DNA from: Azonexaceae bacterium
Lineage (GTDB): Bacteria > Pseudomonadota > Gammaproteobacteria > Burkholderiales > Rhodocyclaceae
Direction of reading: 5' to 3'
DNA: 64,000 nt
NCBI GenBank assembly: GCA_013335535.1
Contig: JAAXVL010000004.1
Coordinates: 164,247 to 228,246, forward strand
Positions 15,763 through 23,319 of the stretch are shown in pieces; position 1 is the stretch's first letter; every line of letters begins with the position of its first letter. A model generated the notes under the pieces. The model worked only from the letters and a program-made list of their open reading frames with translations, had not been told where the DNA came from and ran no database searches. The position numbers were made by a program, and so were the translations under genes.

Positions 15763-17127
15763 TTAGGGTATTGCTTGGCGAACAGGGAATTGTACCGTGA
15801 CCAATAGGCCTTTTGGCGTATTCGACGTAGCGAGTTGCAGGAGTGCACCGTGCAACTCGGCAATCCGGGCCACGATGGCCAGCCCGAGGCCGCTGCCGGG
15901 CTGGTTTCCCTGATTGAGACGGTGGAAGCGGCGGAGGACCGACTCACGTTCTTCAACGGGAATGCCCGGGCCGCTGTCGGCAATCGATAGCCGGACGAAG
16001 GTCTTTTCCCGAACGATGCCGACGCGTACCTGACCGCCTTCCGGGGTGTAGCGAACCGCATTGTCGACCAGGTTGCGGATCAACACGCCCAGCCACTCGG
16101 CTTGCCCGGTGACCAGGCTGGCCGGCATCGCGGTGAGGTCGAAATCGATATTTTTGGCCAGAATCTGCGGGCCGAGGTTGGCGCAGACTTCTTCAGCCAG
16201 TCTGGCCAGGTCGACGGGTTGTGGGTTGGGCAGGCCGGATTCGGGATCGAGGCGGGCCAGATGGAGCATCTGGTCGACGAGGTGGGCGGCGCGGGTCAGG
16301 CCGTTTTGCAACTGGTTCAGCGAGCGGTCACGTTCGTCATTGTCGCGGGCGCGCTGGGCGACCTGCAACTGGGCCTGCAGCGCGGCGAGCGGTGTGCGCA
16401 ATTCATGCGCGGCGTCGGCGGTGAAGCGACGTTCGGATTCCAGCGTGTGTTCGACGCGCTGAAACAGGCCGTTGAGCGATTCGAGCAGGGTGCGGATTTC
16501 CTCTGGCGCGGTGGCTGGATGCACGGGCTGCAGTTGCTGCGGGTCGCGGCTGGCGATCTGGCGGGCGATGCCGTCCAGCGAGGCGAAGCCCTGCCGGGTG
16601 GCGAGCCACACCCAGAGGCCGATCAGCGGCAGGCCGAAGAGTGCCGGGAAGAGCAGGCGCCAGGCGATGTGGCCGATCAGTTCGTCACGGATGTGGTGGT
16701 TCTCGCTGACCTGTACCTGCAGGCTGTGGTCCTCGTTCCACTGGCTGAAATGGCGCCAGTGGCCGTCCTCGCTGGTTTGCGTTTCGGAAAAGCCGGTTTC
16801 CACGGTCAACGGGGATTTTGGGGCATTTTTTGAACGCATGAGCAGCGTTCCATCGGTGCGCCAGATCTGGAAACGCAGGCGGCGCTGGTATTTGTGCGTC
16901 GCTTCGCCGAGATCCTCGATGCCGTCGTCCTCGTCGTGGCTGGCCAGGGCGAGCAGGGTCTGGGCGGCCTGGGCTAGCTGGGCGTCGAATAGCTCATCGA
17001 CTTCGTGATGGGCGTCGATGTAGCTGAAAACCATGGTCACCAGCCAGGCCGCGGCGACACCGCCTAGCAGGAGGCCGAGCAGGCGGCGGCGTAGCGAGAA
17101 CCAGACGGTCGTGCCCGTTCCGCTCAT
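15763..17127 (-). CDS. Sensor histidine kinase (QseC/PmrB-like)
   Basis: 454 residues. Membrane helix at about 12-32, a periplasmic sensor region of about 130 residues, a second helix at 158-178, then a HAMP-like linker. The HisKA motif is FTADAAHELRTPLAALQ, with N box NLVDNAVRYTPEGG and G boxes DSGPGIP and GSGLGLAI. This is the standard class I kinase of OmpR-type regulators. Its start codon overlaps the regulator stop by four bases (ATGA type), so the pair is co-translated. The periplasmic part contains a one-mismatch copy of the interspersed repeat (16800-16813), encoding SPLTVET. Context (SHP, DHC, cytochrome b upstream in the same operon) suggests control of that respiratory module. Confidence 0.88.
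   Translation of the reverse strand: MSGTGTTVWFSLRRRLLGLLLGGVAAAWLVTMVFSYIDAHHEVDELFDAQLAQAAQTLLALASHDEDDGIEDLGEATHKYQRRLRFQIWRTDGTLLMRSKNAPKSPLTVETGFSETQTSEDGHWRHFSQWNEDHSLQVQVSENHHIRDELIGHIAWRLLFPALFGLPLIGLWVWLATRQGFASLDGIARQIASRDPQQLQPVHPATAPEEIRTLLESLNGLFQRVEHTLESERRFTADAAHELRTPLAALQAQLQVAQRARDNDERDRSLNQLQNGLTRAAHLVDQMLHLARLDPESGLPNPQPVDLARLAEEVCANLGPQILAKNIDFDLTAMPASLVTGQAEWLGVLIRNLVDNAVRYTPEGGQVRVGIVREKTFVRLSIADSGPGIPVEERESVLRRFHRLNQGNQPGSGLGLAIVARIAELHGALLQLATSNTPKGLLVTVQFPVRQAIP
16800..16814 (+). repeat. Degenerate copy of the interspersed CCACGGTCAACCGG motif
   Basis: CCACGGTCAACGGG differs from the 14-base core at one position and is followed by T/A-rich sequence (gattttgggg...), but the conserved A-tract is gone. 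It lies inside the sensor kinase gene. Possibly a decayed copy, possibly chance. Confidence 0.35.
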
Positions 17128-17780
17128 TTCGGGATGGTGTAGCCGACGCCGCGCAAGGTGCGGATCAGGTCGCCGCCGAGTTTCTTGCGCAGGTGGTGGA
17201 TGTGCACTTCGAGAGCGTTGCTGTCCGGTTCGTCGCGCCAGCCGTAGACGGATTGTTCGAGCTGGGTGCGGGTCAGGACGCGGCCGGCGTTTTCGAGCAG
17301 CATCTGGAGCAGCGAATACTCGCGGCTGGACAGTTCGACTTCATCCCCGGCCACCGTGACGCGATGGGCGGCCAGATCGACGGCCAGATCGCCGTGGGTC
17401 AGCAAAGGAGCCGCCCGGCCGGCGCTGCGCCGGGTCAGGGCGCGGATGCGGGCGCTCAGTTCGTCGAGATCGATGGGTTTGACGAGGTAGTCGTCGGCCC
17501 CGGCATCGAGGCCGGAAACCTTGTCGCCAGTGGCGTCGCGGGCGGTCAGGATGAGGATGGGAACGGTCAGCCCCCGGCTGCGCGCACGACTGAGGACATC
17601 CATGCCGGAGAGGCGGGGCAGGCCGAGGTCGAGCACCACGAGGTCGAAGCTTTCGCTTTGCAGGGCCTGATCGGCTGAATTGCCGTCGCGCAGCCAGTCG
17701 ACCGCAAAGCCGGCCTGGCGCAGGCCGACGGTCAGGCCGTCGCCGAGTTCGGGGTCGTCTTCGACAAGCAGAATTCTCAT
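17124..17780 (-). CDS. OmpR-family response regulator (QseB/PmrA-like)
   Basis: 218 residues, full length for the family. The receiver domain (1-115) has the acidic pair EDD at 7-9, the phosphoacceptor in LVVLDLGLP (about residue 51), the T/A switch ILTARD and the conserved Lys in YLVKPID. The C-terminal winged helix (about 125-218) ends VHIHHLRKKLG..LIRTLRGVGYTI, typical of QseB, PmrA and TctD-like DNA-binding domains. It is transcribed with the upstream cytochrome genes and overlaps the kinase start. The four CTTAA repeats at 19318-19355, upstream of the operon, match the tandem half-site layout these regulators bind (PmrA/QseB type), so autoregulation is likely. Confidence 0.9.
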   Translation of the reverse strand: MRILLVEDDPELGDGLTVGLRQAGFAVDWLRDGNSADQALQSESFDLVVLDLGLPRLSGMDVLSRARSRGLTVPILILTARDATGDKVSGLDAGADDYLVKPIDLDELSARIRALTRRSAGRAAPLLTHGDLAVDLAAHRVTVAGDEVELSSREYSLLQMLLENAGRVLTRTQLEQSVYGWRDEPDSNALEVHIHHLRKKLGGDLIRTLRGVGYTIPK

Positions 17781-17792
17781 GCCGGGATTCTA

Positions 17793-18398
17793 TCAGCTAG
17801 CCAGCCACCAGCTGGCAGCGCCAACCCAGACCAGCAGGAAGATGGCAGCCAGCGGCCGGGCGGACGGGATGGCTTCTTCGGGCGACCCCTGTTTGCGACC
17901 TGTGATCATGGCGCGGACGAGGTTCTCGCCATGCAGCAGGCTGCCTGAGATGACGCCGGCGACGTGAATGAAGACGACGGTGAGCATGGTCGCCGCCAGG
18001 CCTTCATGCAGATCTTCCAGCCATTCGCCGCCGAGTTCGTTGTACATCGCCCAGCCAACGATGCCGGTGGCGATGCCGAGGGCGAGCAGGAGCACGATGG
18101 CCCAGCCACCGGCCGGGTTGTGGCCGGTGTGGTGAGCCGGCTCAAGCCGGATCAGGCTGCGCAGGTAATCGACGACGGAAGTCGGGCCGCGGACGAAATC
18201 GACGAAGCGGGCATAGCGCGAGCCGATGAAGCCCCAGGGCAGGCGAAAGAGGGCGACGGCAATGACGACCGAGCCGGAAAAAGCATGCACAAGCCGCCAG
18301 GTTTCGCTTTCCGATGTCAGCCAGGCGAGGATGAAGCCGACGACCATGAGCCAGTGGCCGAGGCGAACCGGCCAGTCCCAGACAAGAATTTTTTGCAT
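17793..18398 (-). CDS. Cytochrome b561-type membrane subunit of the SHP/DHC system
   Basis: 201 residues with four predicted helices and b-heme candidate histidines: one in VRLGHWLM (helix 1), VHAFSG (helix 2) and FIHVAGV (helix 4), with further histidines in LEDLHEG. This is the Ni/Fe-hydrogenase-type or cytochrome b561 fold that moves electrons between the quinone pool and periplasmic cytochromes. It sits three bases after the DHC gene and 12 bases before the response regulator. Genes for SHP, DHC and such a cytochrome b are known to occur together in proteobacteria, which supports the assignment. Confidence 0.85.
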   Translation of the reverse strand: MQKILVWDWPVRLGHWLMVVGFILAWLTSESETWRLVHAFSGSVVIAVALFRLPWGFIGSRYARFVDFVRGPTSVVDYLRSLIRLEPAHHTGHNPAGGWAIVLLLALGIATGIVGWAMYNELGGEWLEDLHEGLAATMLTVVFIHVAGVISGSLLHGENLVRAMITGRKQGSPEEAIPSARPLAAIFLLVWVGAASWWLAS

Positions 18399-18401
18399 GA
18401 T

Positions 18402-18863
18402 TTACTCCCGTAGCTCGCGGATGGTGATGTCGTGTTCGCTGTAGCTGCCCTTGGCCGCGCCAGGGTGGCAGGCTTCGCAATTGGCTTTCGATTTGACTCG
18501 GGGATCGCGCCAGTATTTGGCCGGGATTTCGTCATGCTTGCGAATGAAGCGAGCGGTCTGCGTGATGCGCGGTGGATTGCCGGCATTGCCCAGGTGGCTG
18601 GCGTTGCCGGCATTGCGTTCGAGAAAGGCGGTGATTTCCTGCTCGGTTTTCCGGTCGACCGTGGCATCGCTGCCGAAATGTTCGCTCAGGCCGGCCATCA
18701 GCTTGCGCCAGTCAGAGGCCTGGAGCAGGGCGGGCTGGTAGGCAATGTGGCAGCTGCTGCACTCTGAGGTGAAGCTGGCCGGCGTGTTGGCTGGCATCGG
18801 CAGGCGATCGGCAAAGGCTGGGAGGGCGCTGCCGAGCAGGGCTATGAGGATCAGGCGTTTCAT
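18402..18863 (-). CDS. Diheme cytochrome c (DHC family)
   Basis: 153 residues with a signal peptide (LILIALLGSALPAFA) and two CXXCH sites, CSSCH about residue 35 and CEACH about 131. The body carries ASDWRKLMAGLSEHFG and EITAFLERNA, characteristic of the small diheme cytochrome c family that reduces SHP. It lies one base from the SHP gene and three from the cytochrome b gene in one operon. A near copy of the interspersed repeat (18651-18664) encodes ATVDRK in the middle of the protein. Role: periplasmic electron carrier from the membrane cytochrome b to SHP. Confidence 0.88.
   Translation of the reverse strand: MKRLILIALLGSALPAFADRLPMPANTPASFTSECSSCHIAYQPALLQASDWRKLMAGLSEHFGSDATVDRKTEQEITAFLERNAGNASHLGNAGNPPRITQTARFIRKHDEIPAKYWRDPRVKSKANCEACHPGAAKGSYSEHDITIRELRE
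18651..18664 (-). repeat. One-mismatch copy of the interspersed motif inside the DHC gene
   Basis: On the minus strand CCACGGTCGACCGG followed by AAAA matches the 14-base core with a single A to G change. It keeps the reading frame (ATVDRK, compared with ATVNRK in the gloB copy). The later A/T tracts are not conserved. Confidence 0.45.
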
Positions 18864-18864
18864 G

Positions 18865-19269
18865 TCAGCGTACCTCGCTCAGAAAAGTCACGAAATCGGC
18901 CTTCTCGGCCGGTGTGCAGGCGCGGCCGACAACTTCCTTGCAGTTGCGGCCGAACCATTTTTCGACTTTCGCCGGGTCGCTCAGTCGATCCGCATTGGCA
19001 GCGACGGCCAGCGGCTTGATGGCCTTGCCGGTCACGGCGTGCTGGCCGGCATTGAGCGGGCTGTTGGTGTGACAACTGGTGCAGGCCGGCATCTTGTCGT
19101 TGCTGGCAAAACGCTGGCGGAAAAAGGCATCGCCCCGTTTGGCCGAGGGCATGAAGCCGGCTTGCTGGCTTGTCGCCTCAGCAACGTAAATCTGACGAAT
19201 CTGCTGCGGCGTCTCGGCATGGCAGGCCAGGCTGGCGAGGAGCAGCGCTGCGGCGGGGATGGCTCTCAT
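18865..19269 (-). CDS. SHP-type oxygen-binding cytochrome c (DUF1924)
   Basis: 134 residues with a signal peptide and one CXXCH (CTSCH, about residue 63). Further conserved features are GKAIKPLAVAANADRLSDPAKVEKWFGRNCKEVVGRACTP-type sequence: an Asn/Asp loop and two extra cysteines near the C-terminus (NC...AC) that could form the SHP disulfide. SHP (Sphaeroides heme protein) has a labile heme ligand and binds oxygen. First gene of the operon; the AGGAG ribosome site lies about 8 bases before ATG 19269. Upstream are four direct repeats resembling the site of the operon's own regulator. Confidence 0.85.
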   Translation of the reverse strand: MRAIPAAALLLASLACHAETPQQIRQIYVAEATSQQAGFMPSAKRGDAFFRQRFASNDKMPACTSCHTNSPLNAGQHAVTGKAIKPLAVAANADRLSDPAKVEKWFGRNCKEVVGRACTPAEKADFVTFLSEVR

Positions 19270-19317
19270 CTTCGTTCTCCTTTTTGTGTTGATGGGAAAG
19301 GAGTGTAGGGAGCGAGT

Positions 19318-19355
19318 CTTAAACGCGGCTTAGGCGAAACTTAAGCGGAGATTAA
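19318..19355. promoter_or_regulatory. Four 11-bp-phased CTTAA direct repeats (putative OmpR-family operator)
   Basis: CTTAA at 19318, CTTAG at 19329, CTTAA at 19340 and ATTAA at 19351 are spaced exactly 11 bases apart. PmrA and QseB bind CTTAA-N6-CTTAA type tandem half-sites, and this array is one and a half to two such sites in a row. It lies 49-86 bases upstream of the SHP start and 50-87 upstream of the + strand gene at 19405, so it may serve both. A possible SHP -10 (TACACT on the minus strand, complement of about 19302-19307) lies next to the array, with no good -35, as expected for an activated promoter. Confidence 0.65.
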
Positions 19356-19404
19356 AGCTAAGATTCGAGGAAATTCACTCAGGAAGCATCACCGGAAATA
19401 CGCA

Positions 19405-19698
19405 ATGAAACTTCAGCATCTGCCCTTGGGCGCCCGTTTTGAATACGAAGGCCTTGTCTATGTGAAAACCGGGCCGCTGACGGCTTCCTCGGAGGCCGGC
19501 GGGCAGCGCATCATTCCTCGCCATGCCGTGCTCCGCTCGCTCGAGGTGCCCGTCACGGAAGGCAAGGGACGGCTGGAAGGGGCGGTGGTGCGCAAGGCTT
19601 TCAATGTCTTTTTCGAAACTTGCGACCGGCTGGTTGGCGAAGCCGGCCAGGCAGAACTGGAACAGGCGCGCCAGCGTTTTCTGAAAGCGATTGAGTAA
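19405..19698 (+). CDS. Small conserved hypothetical protein
   Basis: 97 residues, soluble, no signal peptide. It starts MKLQHLPLGARFEYEGLVYVKTGPLTA, looking like a small beta domain (a pattern shared by many short proteins that begin with a peptide-like GxRFxYxGxxYVKxGP), followed by a helical C-terminal half ending QARQRFLKAIE. I do not know a function. It has its own promoter region, shared with the SHP operon on the other strand, and is followed by the interspersed motif and a strong terminator. Possibly under the control of the CTTAA array. Confidence 0.65.
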   Translation: MKLQHLPLGARFEYEGLVYVKTGPLTASSEAGGQRIIPRHAVLRSLEVPVTEGKGRLEGAVVRKAFNVFFETCDRLVGEAGQAELEQARQRFLKAIE

Positions 19699-19716
19699 GC
19701 CATCGTCGGGACATTT

Positions 19717-19745
19717 CCACGGTCAACCGGAAAAAAGGCAAAAAA
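19717..19745 (+). repeat. Interspersed motif copy 1 (uptake-sequence-like)
   Basis: Exact core CCACGGTCAACCGGAAAAA at 19717-19735, followed by GGC and another A-tract. Intergenic, directly before the terminator stem at 19748. Confidence 0.85.
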
Positions 19746-19747
19746 AA

Positions 19748-19770
19748 GGAAGGCATCAGCCTTCCATTTT
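19748..19770. terminator. Bidirectional rho-independent terminator
   Basis: GGAAGGC-ATCA-GCCTTCC (19748-19765) is a perfect 7-bp stem with a 4-base loop, followed by ATTTTTG on the + strand and flanked by A-tracts on the other side. It serves the + strand gene ending at 19698 and the minus strand gene ending at 19792. Confidence 0.9.
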
Positions 19771-19791
19771 TGTTTCCGGTCGCCGCTGTGA

Positions 19792-20346
19792 TCAGAAGTT
19801 GATGCCGACCTTGGCCATGAGCGCCCAGTTTTCGAAGCTGACGTTGTCGCTTTCGCTGGTGTTCAGGTAACGCAGGTCAAGGCCCGAGTAATACATGCCC
19901 TTGCGGTAATTGGCACCGACGACGGCGCCGTAGCCGAACAGGCTCTTGTCGTTGCGGCCGTTGTCGGCCAGGACCACGCCGAGCACCGGGCCGGCGCCGA
20001 CCGAGAAACCGCTGCCGAGCGGCACGGTGTAGCGCGGTGACAGCTCGAAGGAGGTGGCCTTCATGCCAGATTCGTCAGTGTGGTTGATCTGGATGTGGGT
20101 ACGGATACGGTTATCCGGCGTCTGGATCAGGCCACAATTCATGTTGAAGTCGAGACCGTAGACGAACATCGAATCGTCGTTGGTAGCCGAGGCGCTCATC
20201 ATGCCGGCGCTGATGGCGAGCGACGGCTCGGCCTTGAAACCCTTGTCGAGGCCGGGGAAAAACTTGAGGCCGTCGGCATGGCTGGCCGTGGCGCCGAGCG
20301 CGATGCCGGCAACGAGGAGGGTGGATGCGAGGCGGTTGATATTCAT
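19792..20346 (-). CDS. Small outer-membrane beta-barrel protein
   Basis: 184 residues with a signal peptide (ASTLLVAGIALGATASHA). The mature part has alternating hydrophobic strands (SLAISAGMMSA, FVYGLDFNMN, SFELSPRYTVPLGSGFSVGAGPVLGVVL, YYSGLDLRYL) and ends in WALMAKVGINF, with the C-terminal Phe expected of Bam substrates. About eight strands fit the length. The specific family is not recognised. It stands alone: terminator on its 3' side, 115 bases to tlpA on the other. Confidence 0.7.
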   Translation of the reverse strand: MNINRLASTLLVAGIALGATASHADGLKFFPGLDKGFKAEPSLAISAGMMSASATNDDSMFVYGLDFNMNCGLIQTPDNRIRTHIQINHTDESGMKATSFELSPRYTVPLGSGFSVGAGPVLGVVLADNGRNDKSLFGYGAVVGANYRKGMYYSGLDLRYLNTSESDNVSFENWALMAKVGINF

Positions 20347-20461
20347 GGTCTCTCCGGTTCGGTGAATATTGTCGAGAGCAGTGGCGCGATGGCCTGGCTG
20401 CAGGCGGAGAGACTATATCTGGCGATATTGGGCCGGTCTGTGACCTAGGTCGCTTAGCGGC

Positions 20462-20953
20462 TTATTTCTTCAGCAGTGCTTCCTGCGCGGCATCCAGATC
20501 GGCTTTCCTGATCAAGCCCATTTTCTTCTGGACGACCTGGCCATTGCGGTCGATGAAAAGGGTGTAAGGCAGGCCGCCCTTGGAGTTGCCCAGCGCCTGC
20601 ATGAGCGGGATGCCCTTTTCCTTGGCGACGAAGACGGGGTAATCCATCTCGTAAGCCTTGGCGAAATCCATGGCCGGTTCGGCCTTGTCCTCGATGCCGA
20701 TGCCGAGCACCTCGACCTTGCCCTTGTGGGCGGCGCGGAACTTGATCAGCTCGGGAATTTCAGCCCGGCAGGGACCGCACCAGCGGGCCCAGAAATTGAC
20801 GACGAGCGGCTTGCCCTTGTAGCGCTCGAGAGCCACCGGCTTGTCGTCGAGATCGTTGAGGGTGGCGGCGAAGAGTGGGGCGGAGGAAATTTCCTCTGCC
20901 ACGGTCAACCGGAAAAAAAGGCCAAAAATGAAAAGTGCAAACAGCTTTCTCAA
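20462..20953 (-). CDS. tlpA: TlpA-family periplasmic thioredoxin
   Basis: 163 residues with a membrane anchor or signal segment (about 4-19) and a thioredoxin-like domain carrying the redox motif WCGPC (about residue 58) and the cis-Pro loop GLPYTLF. TlpA/ResE-like proteins reduce disulfides in apocytochromes or copper-site proteins; next to nosY the likely client is the Cu_A site or a nos cytochrome. Start overlaps nosY stop by four bases. Unusually, the interspersed repeat (20899-20930) encodes the signal segment on the opposite strand (residues FGLFFRLTVAEE). Confidence 0.88.
   Translation of the reverse strand: MRKLFALFIFGLFFRLTVAEEISSAPLFAATLNDLDDKPVALERYKGKPLVVNFWARWCGPCRAEIPELIKFRAAHKGKVEVLGIGIEDKAEPAMDFAKAYEMDYPVFVAKEKGIPLMQALGNSKGGLPYTLFIDRNGQVVQKKMGLIRKADLDAAQEALLKK
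20899..20935 (+). repeat. Interspersed motif copy 2, inside the tlpA signal sequence
   Basis: Exact core at 20899-20917 followed by A-rich tracts (ggccAAAAATgAAAA). It lies within the first 18 codons of tlpA, which is read from the opposite strand. Confidence 0.85.
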
Positions 20954-21777
20954 GGCAGATCACCACGGCGGAAAATGAAGTAGCCGATGGTAGCACTGAC
21001 AATGCCGAGCGCCGCCGGGTAGGCCAGCGCAAAAACCTTGTAGCCAGCCGTGCCGAACAGGTCGAGGATGACGTAGGCCGAGGGGCCGAGGACGATCAGT
21101 TGCGGGTCGAACAGCGCCAGTGCGGCGGTACGGAAGACCTGCAGCGGATTGGCCAGGGCCAGCGTGACGGCGAGTTCCGGTGCCACCTTGCCCTGGATCA
21201 TGACGCCGAGCAGGATGAGGTCGAGGAAAAGCAGCAGGAAGAGCCAGACCATGAAGGCGGCGCCCTGCGCCATGTCGGTGGTGCGGGCGATAGCTGAGAT
21301 GAGCATGCCGATGCCGAGGAAGCAGGCGGCCATGACGGCGAGCAGGGCGGTGTAGTAGCCGAACATGTCCCAAGGCACCTCGATGCCCTGGATGGTCGCC
21401 CAGACGACGGCGCCGAGCATGGCCAGGAAGACCGGAGCGAAGACGACGATGTAGCGGCCGACGATTTTGCCCCAGAACCACGCCGACAGCGATACCGGCA
21501 GGGAGAGCAGGTATTCGAAGACGCCGGCCTCGCGGTCGCCGGCCACCGAGCGCACTGTTGTGATCAGCACGAAGATGGGCAGGATGGCCATGGTCAACTG
21601 GATGTAGGTGACAAGCAGGCGCGACAGGCCGATGAAGCCAAGGACGCGGGATTCGGTCAGGCCAAAGAGGAAGAGCAGGGCGACGATGCCGCCGAAGACC
21701 AGCGTGTAGATCTGGAACCAGCGGGCACGCAGGGATTCGACGATATCGAGTTTGGCGGTGAGCCACAGTTGTTTCAT
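20950..21777 (-). CDS. nosY: ABC transporter permease NosY
   Basis: 275 residues with six membrane helices (first at about 22-42, last at about 245-265) and the ABC-2 permease pattern VRSVAGDREAGVFEYLLSLPVS after helix 2. With NosF and NosD it forms the complex needed to assemble the Cu_Z centre of N2O reductase, acting at the inner membrane. It follows nosL by three bases and overlaps tlpA by four, so nosF-nosL-nosY-tlpA is one transcription unit. Confidence 0.92.
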   Translation of the reverse strand: MKQLWLTAKLDIVESLRARWFQIYTLVFGGIVALLFLFGLTESRVLGFIGLSRLLVTYIQLTMAILPIFVLITTVRSVAGDREAGVFEYLLSLPVSLSAWFWGKIVGRYIVVFAPVFLAMLGAVVWATIQGIEVPWDMFGYYTALLAVMAACFLGIGMLISAIARTTDMAQGAAFMVWLFLLLFLDLILLGVMIQGKVAPELAVTLALANPLQVFRTAALALFDPQLIVLGPSAYVILDLFGTAGYKVFALAYPAALGIVSATIGYFIFRRGDLP

Positions 21778-21780
21778 TGC

Positions 21781-22272
21781 TTATTTACCCTTGGCCAGCG
21801 TGTGCTGGCGCATGTCGGTGAAATCGAGGCTGCCTGGCATCGGCATCGATACGGCAGCGAAGTTGTAGCCCATCGGCGAGGTCTTGGTGATGAACTGGGC
21901 GCGTTTCGGGTCGAGCCAGGTCATTTCTTCGCGGCTCTTGCTGTTGAAGTCGGCGATCCAGATGTGCGTGGCGGGGTCGGCCAGCCATGGGTATTTGTCG
22001 GCCTTTTCCTTGAGCCAGAAGGCAAGGCAGCCGGGGTCGTCGAACTTGAAAACGGTGTTGTCCGGTCCGCCGCGAATTTCACCGGCGAAGCGACGGTCCG
22101 AGATGACCATGCTGCAGCGTGCGCAAGTGTCGCGGTCCCACTTGATTTCGACCATGCCGTCCGGCCAGCCGCCCTTGTTGCCGCAGCCTGACAGGGCAGC
22201 GGCGAGCGGCGTCAGAAGCAGGCTGCCGATGCCGGCACGAGCGAGGAAATCACGGCGATGCCGGTCGCACAT
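21781..22272 (-). CDS. nosL: NosL copper lipoprotein
   Basis: 163 residues. N-terminal RRDFLARAGIGSLLLTPLAAALSGC ends in a lipobox (LSGC), predicting a lipid-anchored periplasmic protein. The conserved metal-site region is DTCARCSMVISDRRFAG with the Cys-x2-Cys-x-Met arrangement of NosL, and the downstream DDPGCLAFWL and MGYNFAAV are also family features. NosL delivers copper for the Cu_Z site. One base separates it from nosF. Confidence 0.92.
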   Translation of the reverse strand: MCDRHRRDFLARAGIGSLLLTPLAAALSGCGNKGGWPDGMVEIKWDRDTCARCSMVISDRRFAGEIRGGPDNTVFKFDDPGCLAFWLKEKADKYPWLADPATHIWIADFNSKSREEMTWLDPKRAQFITKTSPMGYNFAAVSMPMPGSLDFTDMRQHTLAKGK

Positions 22273-22273
22273 G

Positions 22274-23125
22274 CTAGTTCTCGGACAGCGAGAGGTCGCT
22301 GACCAGCGCCGTGTAACGGGAAATGATGCCGAGGAAGCGCAGGCGGTCGGGGCCGGCGATCTCGCCTTCCCAGATGCGGTTGTCGTCGCTGCTGGCGAAT
22401 TTCCAGCCGTCGAGCGCTTTGGCGAAGGCCGGCTCGAAGCGGCTGAGGACGATGCGACAGGCCAGCCGGGCGGTCAGCGTCACGGCGTCGGCCACCTTGT
22501 CGTCGAGGACGACCTTGCCCATGTCCATTTCGATGACGCGATTGACCAGGGCCGAGACTTCGTCGAGACGGTGGCTCGAGATGATCATCGTCGCGTCGTC
22601 GAGCCGTTCGGCCAGCAGGTCGAAGAAGATCTTGCGCGCCTCGGGGTCGAGATTGGCCGCCGGCTCGTCCATGACCAGCACCTTGGCCTCGCGGCCGAGG
22701 GCGATGGCGATCAGGAGTTTCTGTTTCATGCCGCCGGACAGTCGCACGAACTGGCGGGAGAGGATTTCATCGATGTTCAGGCCAAGACGCGTGGCGATGG
22801 CGTGAATGCGCTGCGGATCGGTGCCGCACAGCGAGGCTGAGAAATTGATGAGCTGGCCGACCGGCATCTTGAGTGGCGGCGGCAACTGCGGCACGAAGCC
22901 GATGCTGCCGAGCACGGCGGTCCGGTTGTTGCGTGGGTCGAGGCCGTTGATGGCGACTTCGCCGTCGTGTGTGTATTCACCGAGCAGGCAGCGGATCAGC
23001 GTGGTCTTGCCGGCGCCGTTCGAGCCGATCAGGGCGACGCGCTCACCGATGCCGATGTCGAGGCTGATGCCATCGAGGACCCGCGCCTTGCGGAAGGTCT
23101 TGGCAATATTCTTGAACTGGATCAT
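22274..23125 (-). CDS. nosF: ABC transporter ATPase NosF
   Basis: 283 residues. Walker A GSNGAGKTT (about 34-42), signature LSGGMKQK (about 128), Walker B KVLVMDEPAANLDPEA and switch His in SSHRLDEV. It energises the NosDFY maturation complex. First gene of the nosFLY-tlpA unit; the promoter must lie in the 194-base gap before the chemoreceptor gene, where TTGAACCTGAATCAA (23160-23174) resembles an FNR site with one extra spacer base. Confidence 0.93.
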   Translation of the reverse strand: MIQFKNIAKTFRKARVLDGISLDIGIGERVALIGSNGAGKTTLIRCLLGEYTHDGEVAINGLDPRNNRTAVLGSIGFVPQLPPPLKMPVGQLINFSASLCGTDPQRIHAIATRLGLNIDEILSRQFVRLSGGMKQKLLIAIALGREAKVLVMDEPAANLDPEARKIFFDLLAERLDDATMIISSHRLDEVSALVNRVIEMDMGKVVLDDKVADAVTLTARLACRIVLSRFEPAFAKALDGWKFASSDDNRIWEGEIAGPDRLRFLGIISRYTALVSDLSLSEN

Positions 23126-23319
23126 GACGGCGATTATAGGGAGGCCGCGGAGATGATCGTTGAACCTGAATCAAAAAAACGGGCTGGTTGGGGACGGGAG
23201 AGGCTGTGAGCCTGGTTCGACAATTTATCTCAATCATTGTGTTAATTATTACTTTTGTCGTAATTGTGTGGTTTTGCGCCGTCTGGTATGGTTGTTTAAA
23301 TTACTAAAAGTTCAAAAAT

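Noticed and set aside
23112..23125. TTGAACTGGATCAT as an FNR site for nosF
   Set aside because: It overlaps the nosF start codon and first codons, an impossible position for an activator site of that gene.
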